Source: Paraclostridium ghonii (GTDB taxonomy: Bacteria; Bacillota; Clostridia; Peptostreptococcales; Peptostreptococcaceae). From it: a stretch of 17,173 bases of DNA. Made by a program: the position numbers and the translations under genes. The DNA lies in assembly GCF_023653455.1 (NCBI RefSeq), contig NZ_JAKEDR010000057.1, forward strand, positions 1 through 17,173, in the 5' to 3' direction. The notes beneath the pieces were generated by a model. That model did not search any database. It saw only the letters and a program-made list of their open reading frames with translations, and was not told the origin of the DNA. Below, one piece after another: positions 7,732 to 17,173 of this stretch (positions within the stretch are counted from its first letter, which is position 1; the number at the start of each line of letters is the position of its first letter).

Positions 7732-8931
7732 TTATATAGCTGCCTTTTTGTTTAAAACTAAATAAACTAAGAATACTGTAATAGAAACAAATAGTAGCGC
7801 CAAAAATAACCAAGACTTATTAATTTCATATACATAGGCTGACACTATAGGTCCAAATGCATATCCACATGATTCTGACGCTCCTACAAAACCAAACACA
7901 ATACCCTTAATTTTAGGTTTGTCCCCGAACTCAGATAGAGAACTTTGTAAGGATGCATTTAAAAAAGTTGCTCCTAAAAAATATACTATAATAATTGCCG
8001 TAAAAATTGGTATATTTCTTGTTAGCGCTAATCCTAATAAGCTTATATTCATAACTGTAAACGATAAAAACAATTGTTTTTTATTTCCTATTTTATCACT
8101 TACCCAACCTGCAATAGGAGCTCCTACCCCAAATACTATAAGGTATATAGATATTATTGCTGATGTATATGATGTTGTTGCTCCTAGTACATCTCTTCCA
8201 TAAAAGTGAAAAAGTGCAACAACACAACCATAAATAAAATCACCTAAAAATGCTATAGCTCCTAATACTATTATTTTATATCCAAGTTTATATTTTCTTA
8301 TTTGATAAAATGTTTTATTTGATTTATGATTCCCATCTATTTTAGGACTACGCTTATAGGTAGGTCTTTCTATCTTAAATTTTACATAGATTAATGATAT
8401 TAATATTATTATAGATGATATATAAAATGATAAATTATAATTGCTTATCTTGGAAACTATAACCCCACCTATAGCTGCTCCAATCCCTCCTCCAAGGGTA
8501 AATACTGCAGAAGCTAAGCCTGTACATTCTCCTCGCTTTTTTGGATCTAATGATCTTGATAGTATGGAAAATGTAGCTGGAGCAGCCATTCCTAATATAG
8601 CACCTTGGATTATGTATATACAACTTGATATCATTTGTGATTTGTTTAGTGTGTATGAAAAAGGTATAAACACCATTAATAATATTGCTACCATTAAAAC
8701 TAGTTTATCACCTATATAGTCAGATATAGCTCCAAAGGGCATTTGAACTATTGCCTTACTAACTCCATATAAAGAAAGTACAGTTCCTATCATTACAGTA
8801 GTTATACCTAGTGAATTTAGGTAAAGTGGTATTATCGGAATCATAACACTATAACCTATTCCAAATATAAATCTATAGGTACAAAATGTACGTAATTCTT
8901 TTTTTGTAAATAATACACTACTATTTAGCAT
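7732..8931 (-). CDS. Major facilitator superfamily (MFS) transporter
   Basis: A 399-aa integral membrane protein of the usual 12-helix MFS size. The loop after helix 2 has the motif-A-like GAISDYIGDK, and the equivalent second-half loop has GWVSDKIGNK, which shows the two-fold repeat of the superfamily. A run of small residues in helix 5 (GGGIGAAIGG) resembles the antiporter motif of drug efflux pumps. It probably exports a small compound with proton exchange, but the substrate cannot be read from sequence; a sugar or drug efflux role are equally open. AGGAG (8942-8946) is ten bases before the ATG. It appears monocistronic. The 185 bases between it and the terminator at 9117 hold a weak imperfect inverted repeat (9032-9043 with 9063-9073) and no convincing promoter pair. 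Confidence 0.85.
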   Translation of the reverse strand: MLNSSVLFTKKELRTFCTYRFIFGIGYSVMIPIIPLYLNSLGITTVMIGTVLSLYGVSKAIVQMPFGAISDYIGDKLVLMVAILLMVFIPFSYTLNKSQMISSCIYIIQGAILGMAAPATFSILSRSLDPKKRGECTGLASAVFTLGGGIGAAIGGVIVSKISNYNLSFYISSIIILISLIYVKFKIERPTYKRSPKIDGNHKSNKTFYQIRKYKLGYKIIVLGAIAFLGDFIYGCVVALFHFYGRDVLGATTSYTSAIISIYLIVFGVGAPIAGWVSDKIGNKKQLFLSFTVMNISLLGLALTRNIPIFTAIIIVYFLGATFLNASLQSSLSEFGDKPKIKGIVFGFVGASESCGYAFGPIVSAYVYEINKSWLFLALLFVSITVFLVYLVLNKKAAI

Positions 8932-9116
8932 TTAAATCTTTCTCCTAAAATTTAAATTTCATTACATTTTATTATATTCTTATATATTAAATCTATTCAT
9001 ATCGCTCTTACTACACTATAAAATTTAGGACCTCTTAAATTAAAATTAGTCAATAACTTATATTAATTAAGAGTGTTTATATTAATATATAAATAAATTT
9101 CTTTTATTTGTAAAAC

Positions 9117-9145
9117 AAAATGGATACCTATCTGGTATCCATTTT
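9117..9145 (-). terminator. Terminator of the licT-bglP-bglA operon
   Basis: A perfect 12-bp stem (9117-9128 with 9134-9145) with a five-base loop lies 41 bases after the bglA stop. The minus-strand tail reads TTTTGTTTT. Confidence 0.9.
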
Positions 9146-9186
9146 ATTATTCACTATATTTATCTATGAACTTTTTTAATAAATGG

Positions 9187-12559
<3,373 letters not shown>

Positions 12560-12567
12560 TTTTAATT

Positions 12568-12630
12568 CCTCCATCTCTTCATCTTTTTAATATGAAATGT
12601 GAAGGTTTAGCCAACTTAATGTCACTATCC
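12568..12630 (-). promoter_or_regulatory. Second RAT-like element abutting a hairpin over the bglP ribosome site
   Basis: On the minus strand, 12630-12604 reads GGATAGT...GGCTAAACC, matching the ends of the licT leader RAT but 27 rather than 29 bases long. TAG pairs with CTA and GG with CC. Directly after it, CCTTCA (12605-12600) can pair with TGGAGG (12573-12568), and TTTCAT with ATGAAG, with one bulge and one mismatch between them and a nine-base loop. This stem contains the bglP Shine-Dalgarno GGAGG and overlaps the RAT by two bases. No U-run follows, so it is not a normal terminator. The RAT match is seen directly; translational control is inferred. Confidence 0.55.
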
Positions 12631-12640
12631 AATAATAAAA

Positions 12641-12781
12641 ATTCGCTTTGCTCATGTCGCCAACGACTTCGTCCGTTGCTCAAAATCCTTTTTTACGCTC
12701 AAAACATAGTAATTAATGTAACTAAGTTTCATAATTTATACACAGTCTTTTAATAAATGTACTATCCTTAAGCGTAAAAAA
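12641..12781. repeat. GC-rich repeat-like segment in the licT-bglP gap
   Basis: Bases 12641-12700 are 28/60 G+C in a strongly AT-rich setting. They contain a hairpin at 12661-12678 (CAAC/GTTG and GAC/GTC around TTC, one bulged C) and three copies of GCTCA (12650, 12678, 12697), two of them extended to GCTCAAAA. TTTTTTACGCT (12689-12699) is repeated as an exact inverted copy at 12771-12781. No reading frame or ribosome site belongs to it. It looks like a dispersed intergenic repeat or small insertion, but a genome search is needed to show copies. Confidence 0.4.
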
Positions 12782-12800
12782 TAATAGTTATTTTGATATA

Positions 12801-12810
12801 CCTCCTTTTT
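12801..12810 (-). other. Orphan Shine-Dalgarno sequence after licT
   Basis: On the minus strand AAAAAGGAGG (12810-12801) is an excellent ribosome site 26 bases beyond the licT stop, but no ATG, GTG or TTG follows at a usable distance. The next gene starts about 240 bases later with its own site. It may be the former bglP ribosome site, stranded by an insertion. Confidence 0.4.
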
Positions 12811-12836
12811 AATTTTATATATTATGTGTAATATAA

Positions 12837-13676
12837 CTAGCTTGCTTTATTCATAATTTTAGCAATGTGAATAGTTAAATATAATTTTTCTTCATTAGAA
12901 ATAATATACTTATACTTTTTATAAATAAACTCACTAATTTTATTAACGCATTTATATGCATCTGCATACTTTAATCTAATTATTTCAAGTAAACTATCGT
13001 CATCATCATCCTCATAAGTTTTTCTAGATATAAGCCTTTGTGCGAAAAACTTTATATGAGTAGTAAATCGATAAAAATAAACTGACTCTTCATCAAATTT
13101 TATATTTAAATAATACTTAACAATATTTAGTATCTCTTGCATAATCTTTGTAATATCATACATGTTAGTTAAGCTTTCATCCATTAAACTATTAGCTATA
13201 TGTATAGCTATAAATCCTGCTTCATCTGTTGGTAACTCTACATTTATTTTTTCCTTAATTATTTTTATACCTTCTAATCCTATTTTAAATTCATCTTTGT
13301 AAAATGTTTTTATATCCCATACTATAGGATTTTTTATACTTATTCCATCTCTAGATCTTTCAACTGCATTACGTATATGATCACTTAATGAAATTAGTAA
13401 ATTTTCACTTAACTTTTTGCCTAAATTAAGTTTTGCATATCTAATAATGTCATCTGCAACTTCAATATACTCTATAGGTAAATCCAGAATAAGTTCCTTA
13501 AACTTATTGTTCATACTTGCATCTGATAGCATAAATACCTTATCGACCATTTTTTTATCTATTGTATCTCCTGGTCGTTTTTTAAAAGCAATTCCTCTAC
13601 CCATTACTACTTGCTCTTTTTTATTTTCATCTAATATGACAACTACGTTATTATTTAGTATTTTATTTATAATCAT
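12837..13676 (-). CDS. licT: BglG/LicT-family transcriptional antiterminator
   Basis: An RNA-binding regulator that stabilises the RAT hairpin in the operon leader and so blocks the overlapping terminator when substrate is present. The N-terminal RNA-binding (CAT) domain is about 1-58, with NNNVVVILDENKKEQVVMGR and GIAFKKRPGD. Two PTS regulation domains follow: PRD1 (about 66-170) with H100 (SLSDH) and H159 (AIHI), and PRD2 (about 172-279) with H207 (THIKF) and H270 (TIHI). All four phosphorylatable histidines are present at almost the same positions as in B. subtilis LicT. At 279 aa it is full length. PRD1 histidines are normally phosphorylated by the sugar-specific EII (here BglP) and PRD2 by HPr. 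AGGAGGGT (13683-13690) lies six bases before the ATG. It heads the licT-bglP-bglA operon, so it should control its own expression. Confidence 0.95.
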   Translation of the reverse strand: MIINKILNNNVVVILDENKKEQVVMGRGIAFKKRPGDTIDKKMVDKVFMLSDASMNNKFKELILDLPIEYIEVADDIIRYAKLNLGKKLSENLLISLSDHIRNAVERSRDGISIKNPIVWDIKTFYKDEFKIGLEGIKIIKEKINVELPTDEAGFIAIHIANSLMDESLTNMYDITKIMQEILNIVKYYLNIKFDEESVYFYRFTTHIKFFAQRLISRKTYEDDDDDSLLEIIRLKYADAYKCVNKISEFIYKKYKYIISNEEKLYLTIHIAKIMNKAS

Positions 13677-13694
13677 GAATGCACCCTCCTAAAC

Positions 13695-13754
13695 AAAAAA
13701 CCTATATAGACCCAGATAAAAAACACATATGTTTTATCCGTGCTATATAGGTTT
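13695..13754 (-). terminator. Leader terminator upstream of licT (antitermination target)
   Basis: On the minus strand AAACCTATATAG (13754-13743) pairs perfectly with CTATATAGGTTT (13709-13698), followed by a T-run to 13695. The 33-base interior can form a second hairpin around ACATATGT. The first bases of the 5' arm (AAACC) are also the 3' end of the RAT, so the two structures exclude each other. It ends five bases before the licT ribosome site. Confidence 0.88.
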
Positions 13755-13778
13755 AGCTTGCTTAAACAATAACTATCC
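13750..13778 (-). promoter_or_regulatory. Ribonucleic antiterminator (RAT) for LicT
   Basis: A 29-base element on the minus strand beginning GGATAGTTATTG and ending GCAAGCTAAACC. It pairs as GG/CC, TAG/CTA and TTG/CAA around a TTTAAG loop, with internal loops, in the layout of bgl/lic/sac RATs (consensus ends GGATTGTTACTG and GCAAAACC). It overlaps the 5' arm of the leader terminator by five bases, the hallmark of BglG-family antitermination. Confidence 0.88.
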
Positions 13779-13799
13779 TAAATTGATATTATTTTCTAA

Positions 13800-13828
13800 A
13801 TTGTAACATAAAAAAACACTCTATGCAA
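13800..13828 (-). promoter_or_regulatory. Promoter of the licT operon, with a cre-like site
   Basis: On the minus strand TTGCAT (13823-13828) and TACAAT (13800-13805) are 17 bases apart, and a TGT before the -10 makes it an extended -10. The RAT starts about 15 bases after the likely transcription start. On the plus strand ATGCAAGCATTTTCC (13823-13837) overlaps the -35 and is close to the CcpA cre consensus, except that the central CG is CA and the last base differs. The promoter is well supported; the cre site is tentative. Confidence 0.75.
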
Positions 13829-13854
13829 GCATTTTCCGAGGGTAATTTTTTACA

Positions 13855-13910
13855 AAATAGTAATCCCTATATGTATGCTTAGAAGTATTGGCATATAGGG
13901 ATTACTATTT
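13855..13910 (-). terminator. Terminator after the YxeA-family gene
   Basis: A perfect 19-bp stem (13855-13873 with 13892-13910) with an 18-base loop lies six bases after the gene's stop. TTTTG follows on the minus strand. It insulates the licT operon promoter from upstream transcription. Confidence 0.88.
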
Positions 13911-13916
13911 ATATAT

Positions 13917-14312
13917 TTATTTTTTAGTACCTAATTTTTCTATGTTTTCTAAAGCTTTCGATGGAACTTCTTCTTTGTTAACAACACTTTCTTTTAAAGA
14001 CATTGTTTTACTAGTATCAACTTTTATATAAGTTCCTGGAGCATAGTAATCTTTTGCTTTTCCTTTTTTACTAAAAAATACTTCTCTTTTATTTCCTTCT
14101 TTATCATACCCGATTAAAGCGTATGATTTCCCTGGTTCTTGTTTTTTACCTTTGTTATTTGATAACCAAGAATCTTCGTTTATCTCATCTAATGGTATTT
14201 GTGTGTAATAACTATTTGAAACTTCATATCTATTATCAGAGTATTCCTTTGCCCAAAAAGCTCCAGCGAAAATTATTCCTATTCCTAATAAAGTACATAC
14301 TATTTTTTTCAT
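13917..14312 (-). CDS. YxeA family (DUF1093) secreted or membrane-anchored protein
   Basis: A 131-aa protein with a K-K start and a hydrophobic stretch (about 4-21, VCTLLGIGIIFAGAFWA) acting as signal peptide or membrane anchor; no lipobox cysteine. The mature part has YYTQI (36-40), SYALIGYDKEGNKREVFF (63-80) and YYAPGTYIKV, the beta-strand pattern of YxeA proteins, and ends in a charged tail. Biochemical function is unknown. In B. subtilis, yxeA lies at the end of the yxdJKLM operon, which responds to cationic antimicrobial peptides; here it follows an ABC transporter gene but has its own promoter region and both genes have terminators. AGGAGGA (14318-14324) is five bases before the ATG. 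Confidence 0.82.
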   Translation of the reverse strand: MKKIVCTLLGIGIIFAGAFWAKEYSDNRYEVSNSYYTQIPLDEINEDSWLSNNKGKKQEPGKSYALIGYDKEGNKREVFFSKKGKAKDYYAPGTYIKVDTSKTMSLKESVVNKEEVPSKALENIEKLGTKK

Positions 14313-14357
14313 ATTTATCCTCCTAAGTATTTAACGTCTTATTACTAACTTTATTTA

Positions 14358-14424
14358 ATTATATAAGTTTAAACTTAATTGAAAATAAACTTAATCTTAA
14401 ATAAACATTAAATTTAAACTTAAA
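14358..14424 (-). promoter_or_regulatory. YxeA promoter with direct repeats and palindrome
   Basis: A minus-strand TATAAT (14358-14363) abuts a perfect 14-bp palindrome TAAGTTTAAACTTA (14364-14377). No good -35 lies 16-18 bases upstream (ATTTTC at 17), as in activator-dependent promoters. On the plus strand AAACTTAAT occurs at 14371 and 14387, with degenerate copies AAACATTAA at 14403 and AAACTTAAA at 14416: spacing 16, 16 and 13. These look like tandem regulator sites. AT-richness makes chance similarity possible. Confidence 0.45.
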
Positions 14425-14475
14425 AATACCCTATAGAGCTATACTTTTTAAGTATGTAAACTCTATAGGGTATTT
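14424..14475 (-). terminator. Terminator after the ABC transporter gene
   Basis: A perfect 15-bp stem (14424-14438 with 14461-14475) encloses a second small hairpin, ATACTT (14441-14446) with AAGTAT (14450-14455). The minus-strand tail is TATTTTTAAG. It begins 15 bases after the gene's stop. Confidence 0.9.
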
Positions 14476-14490
14476 CTTAAAATCACAAAA

Positions 14491-16473
14491 TTATTCCGTT
14501 CTTAAAGAATCTACTGGATCTAGTTTAGCTGCTTTGTTTGCTGGGAATAAACCTGCCAACATACTAACAACTGTACTTGTTCCTATTCCTAATAAAGCAT
14601 AATTAAGTGTTATATTCATTACTGTTATATCAAACATTTGATTTGAAGCTTTATTTACAAATATTGATATTACAAAAGCAGTTGCTATTCCAATTATTCC
14701 ACTTGATATACCAATTAAAAAAGCTTCTGATACAAATATTCTCTTTATATCCTTGCTTCTTGCTCCAATTGCCCTTAGTAATCCAATTTCCTTAGTTCTT
14801 TCAACTACACTAATATATAACACAACTAAAATCATAATTGATGAAACTACTAAAGATATACCTGCAATTCCTGCTAAAACTATTGTTAATACATTCAGCA
14901 TAGTCAACATCTGATCTCCCATCATTTCTTCTTGAGAACCATTATATCCTAGCTTTTTTATCTCATCCTTTATTCTACTAGCATCATCTTCATTATTCGC
15001 TACTAAATAAACTGAACCAACCTCTAATTCTGTACCTGCCTTATTATATAACTTATTCATATCATCAAAGTTAATAAGTGCAGTTTCCATGCTATCAGAC
15101 ATTGAATCATCAATTCCAGTTGTATAAATACCACTAACTACAAATTCATCTTTTACAACTTGTCCGTTACTTATAATATTTAGCTCAACAGTTTTTCCAA
15201 TAACATTATTACCTAATTTTTCTGCCATTACTTGATTGATAAGAATCTCACCTTTACCTGGCAATTTTCCATCTACTAAATTCTTTTCCGTTAACTTCGA
15301 AGATGCAGCCTGTAAGACCATAACATCACTTTGCTTATCGCCAAGCTTGATTGTATTAGTTCCTGTCATAGACATAAAATTAAATCCTTTTTCAACCTTT
15401 ACAACCCCATCAATTTTAGACAATTCATCTATATTATTTTGCTTAAAAGGTATAGCATTTCCCATCATAACCTTCATTGCAGCTGAAGGGTCATCTTTAT
15501 CTTCTATTGGCATGGTAGCTTCAACAACTACTGGATTCATAAAATCATTTAACATATCATTAAAATAAGCTTTTAGACCATTTCCTAGTGATAACATAGT
15601 CACAATACTCATTATACCTATACTCACACCTAATGAAACCAGTATATTTCTCTTAAGCTTTTGTTTCATATTATGTGCTGCTAACTTTACTGCTGAGAAA
15701 AAGCTTAGATTTTGTTTTCGTTTTTTAGAACCAACTTTTTCAACTGCTAGCTCATCATATGCATTTTCGTTTTTGCATTTAATTAATTTTTTATTATATA
15801 CATCTTCAATTATTTCTCCATCAAATATTTTAACTACTCTAGTAGAATATGATGCAACTTTCTCTGAGTGAGTTACCATTATTACTAGTCTTCCCTTTTT
15901 TGCAATGTCTTTTATAATGTTTAACACTTGTATAGTAGTTTCTGAGTCTAATGCTCCTGTTGGCTCATCTGCTAATATTATTTCAGGATCATTTATTAAT
16001 GCTCTTGCTATAGCAACTCTTTGCTTTTGCCCTCCTGATAGCTGATTTGGTCTTTTGTTTATATGTTTTTCTAATCCAACTTCCTTTAAAGCCTCTTTGG
16101 CTTTTTCTATACGTTCTTTTTTACTTATATTGGATAATGTTAGTGCAATGGTCACGTTATCTAGTATTGAAAGATGAGGTATTAAGTTACAACTTTGAAA
16201 TACAAATCCTATTTTACCTTTTCTATACTCATCTAACTCTCTTTGTGAAAACTTACCTATATCTTTTCCATCTACTAATAATTCACCTTTAAATTGTGAA
16301 TCTAAACCTCCTATTAAGTTCATCATAGTAGATTTACCACTACCTGATTCCCCTATAATTGATATAAGCTCTCCTCTGCTAAATTCAATATTTATATTTT
16401 TTAATGCATGAAATGTTTCTTTATTATCTAATTTGTAATACTTATTAATGTCTTTTAATCGCAAAAATCCCAC
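14491..16473 (-). CDS. ABC transporter with fused ATPase and FtsX-like permease (MacB type)
   Basis: A 660-aa fusion. The ATPase (about 1-225) has Walker A GESGSGKST (41-49), Q-loop FQSCN (92-96), signature LSGGQKQRVAIARAL (145-159), Walker B IILADEP (165-171) and the switch histidine H202. The permease follows: one helix at about 277-297, a large extracytoplasmic domain of about 220 residues typical of MacB periplasmic-core proteins, then three C-terminal helices with ERTKEIGLLRAIGA and AAKLDPVDSLRTE, both FtsX hallmarks. Such proteins act as dimers and usually move or shed peptides and lipids rather than importing nutrients; a role in antimicrobial-peptide defence is inferred from the YxeA and kinase neighbours. 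The start is a GTG at 16473: AAGGAGGA (16481-16488) is seven bases upstream. In Firmicutes the ATPase and permease are more often separate genes. Confidence 0.92.
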   Translation of the reverse strand: MGFLRLKDINKYYKLDNKETFHALKNINIEFSRGELISIIGESGSGKSTMMNLIGGLDSQFKGELLVDGKDIGKFSQRELDEYRKGKIGFVFQSCNLIPHLSILDNVTIALTLSNISKKERIEKAKEALKEVGLEKHINKRPNQLSGGQKQRVAIARALINDPEIILADEPTGALDSETTIQVLNIIKDIAKKGRLVIMVTHSEKVASYSTRVVKIFDGEIIEDVYNKKLIKCKNENAYDELAVEKVGSKKRKQNLSFFSAVKLAAHNMKQKLKRNILVSLGVSIGIMSIVTMLSLGNGLKAYFNDMLNDFMNPVVVEATMPIEDKDDPSAAMKVMMGNAIPFKQNNIDELSKIDGVVKVEKGFNFMSMTGTNTIKLGDKQSDVMVLQAASSKLTEKNLVDGKLPGKGEILINQVMAEKLGNNVIGKTVELNIISNGQVVKDEFVVSGIYTTGIDDSMSDSMETALINFDDMNKLYNKAGTELEVGSVYLVANNEDDASRIKDEIKKLGYNGSQEEMMGDQMLTMLNVLTIVLAGIAGISLVVSSIMILVVLYISVVERTKEIGLLRAIGARSKDIKRIFVSEAFLIGISSGIIGIATAFVISIFVNKASNQMFDITVMNITLNYALLGIGTSTVVSMLAGLFPANKAAKLDPVDSLRTE

Positions 16474-16552
16474 AGCTGTTTCCTCCTTATGTATCGTCTA
16501 TATATTAAAGACTTTTGAGTTACTAAAATCCCAATATATATTTGTAATTAAT

Positions 16553-16579
16553 TTATTGACCTAAAATTATTGAATTATA
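16553..16579 (-). promoter_or_regulatory. Probable promoter of the ABC transporter gene
   Basis: A minus-strand TATAAT (16574-16579) lies about 100 bases before the GTG start; at 17-base spacing the -35 is only TTTTTA. Two direct copies of TCAATAA (plus-strand TTATTGA at 16553-16559 and 16567-16573, period 14) follow immediately and could bind a regulator. The weak -35 suggests activation is needed. Confidence 0.35.
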
Positions 16580-16632
16580 CAAATTTTAAATGATAATAAA
16601 AAAATATACAATAGAAAAATTAGTGAATATAA

Positions 16633-16679
16633 AAATAAGGATATTATCTTTTATTGTCAAAAAGATAATATCCTTATTT
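16633..16679 (-). terminator. Terminator after the sensor kinase gene
   Basis: A perfect 20-bp stem (16633-16652 with 16660-16679) with a seven-base loop, followed by TATTTTTATATTC on the minus strand, 21 bases after the kinase stop. Confidence 0.93.
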
Positions 16680-16700
16680 GTTAGTATCAATATATATGTC

Positions 16701-17173
16701 TCAAATAGTGGGTTCACATACACAGGTATCAGTATTTCGGTTCAATGGTATGTATATATTTAGCATAAATTTATCCTTCTCATCTTCAAACAATAATTCT
16801 CCATCATATTTTTGTAAAGATGATTTAATGCTTTGTATTCCTATTCCATGTATAAATTTATCCCTTTTGTCTGTTAATAATCTATTTTTATTAATTGTAA
16901 TACTATTTACCTTACTATTTTCACATTTAAGTACAAAAAATGATTTTGTTATAGTCCCTTTAATTCTAATATATTTATCAATATTTTCATCATGTATTTT
17001 ATCACATGCTTCTATTGCATTATCTAAAATATTTGCAAATATACTTGATATATCTACTGGTTTTATAAAATTAACTTTTGAAAAATTTATATCACAAATA
17101 AACTTAATTTCTTTATTTGTGCATAATTCACTTTTTTCATTAATTATAATATCTAATATCATGTCTCCTGTAT
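16701..17173 (-). CDS. Sensor histidine kinase, GHKL ATPase end (AgrC-like), partial
   Basis: Only the C-terminal part lies in the window. The ATP-binding domain has the N-box NILDNAIEAC, as in AgrC/CitA-type GHKL kinases, and the G-box IHGIGIQSIKSSLQKYDG. The sensor membrane domain and phospho-accepting histidine must lie beyond base 17173. The methionine codon at 17160-17162 is internal: the frame stays open to the window end, reading TGD before MILDIIINEK, which matches the family's usual (T)GN-x-x-hDxhLNxK segment. The partner response regulator, probably a LytTR type given the kinase class, should lie just upstream in the next sequence. The gene is followed by its own terminator, then the ABC transporter gene, which it may control. 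Confidence 0.85.
   Translation of the reverse strand, partial: TGDMILDIIINEKSELCTNKEIKFICDINFSKVNFIKPVDISSIFANILDNAIEACDKIHDENIDKYIRIKGTITKSFFVLKCENSKVNSITINKNRLLTDKRDKFIHGIGIQSIKSSLQKYDGELLFEDEKDKFMLNIYIPLNRNTDTCVCEPTI

Noticed and set aside
12560..12574. Start of bglP at the ATG at 12574
   Set aside because: Its first codons contain the GGAGG that serves the ATG at 12559, and BglP proteins begin with the YEQLA-type segment directly.
12628..12660. Separate bglP promoter (GCGACA, 17 bases, TATTAT on the minus strand)
   Set aside because: Transcription would begin inside RAT2 and destroy it, and the -35 match is only four of six; read-through from the licT promoter is simpler.
12641..12700. 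GC-rich block as a riboswitch or small RNA gene
   Set aside because: It matches no riboswitch class I can recognise, lacks its own promoter and terminator, and is better described as a repeat-like insertion.
13006..13020. Acidic DDDDD run in LicT PRD2
   Set aside because: Acidic loops at this position before the LLEIIRLKY helix are usual in BglG-family proteins.
17160..17171. ATG at 17162 with a nearby AGGAG as the kinase start
   Set aside because: The spacing is only two bases, the frame is open to the window edge, and the residues TGD before it fit the interior of the family.

Overview
The window is AT-rich Gram-positive DNA. Ribosome binding sites are strong (AGGAGG), AUA and AGA codons are common, and long U-tailed hairpins terminate transcription. 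Gene content (beta-glucoside PTS with a BglG/LicT antiterminator, YxeA protein, AgrC-type kinase, surface-glycan enzymes) suggests a Clostridia species. Peptostreptococcaceae such as Paraclostridium, Paeniclostridium, Romboutsia or Clostridioides is an inference; no marker fixes the genus.

Region 1 (1-7105) is a surface-polysaccharide locus. A two-gene plus-strand operon encodes a large GT2-GT4 fusion glycosyltransferase (88-1926) and a polysaccharide pyruvyl transferase family protein (1942-3012). A bidirectional terminator separates it from a convergent rhamnosyl-transferase-like gene (3074-3820, minus). Divergent from that gene, a tight three-gene operon (3982-7017) encodes a UDP-GlcNAc 4,6-dehydratase/5-epimerase, a CapG/FnlC-type C2 epimerase and an RmlD-type reductase. 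This set predicts synthesis of a UDP-activated 2-acetamido-2,6-dideoxy-L-hexose, most likely UDP-L-QuiNAc, because the reductase is RmlD-like rather than CapF-like.

Region 2 (7144-8931) holds two unrelated minus-strand genes: a small secreted SH3b-domain protein with a good promoter and a long leader, and an MFS transporter.

Region 3 (9117-13828) is a minus-strand aryl-beta-glucoside operon in the order licT - bglP (EIIBCA) - bglA (6-phospho-beta-glucosidase). Upstream of licT are a promoter, a ribonucleic antiterminator (RAT) and an overlapping terminator, the classic LicT/BglG circuit. A second, shorter RAT-like element lies just upstream of bglP. It has no U-run terminator behind it. It abuts a hairpin that would bury the bglP Shine-Dalgarno sequence, which suggests translational rather than transcriptional control. 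The licT-bglP gap also contains a GC-rich repeat-like segment and an orphan Shine-Dalgarno sequence.

Region 4 (13855-17173) carries, on the minus strand and each followed by its own terminator, the C-terminal end of a GHKL (AgrC-like) sensor kinase running off the window, a fused ATPase-permease ABC protein (MacB/FtsX type), and a YxeA-family secreted protein. This resembles the Bacillus yxdJKLM-yxeA antimicrobial-peptide response module, but with a different kinase class. The yxeA promoter carries phased direct repeats and a palindrome.

No tRNA, rRNA, CRISPR array, intact insertion sequence or prophage gene was seen. No gene-free stretch exceeds 300 bases.
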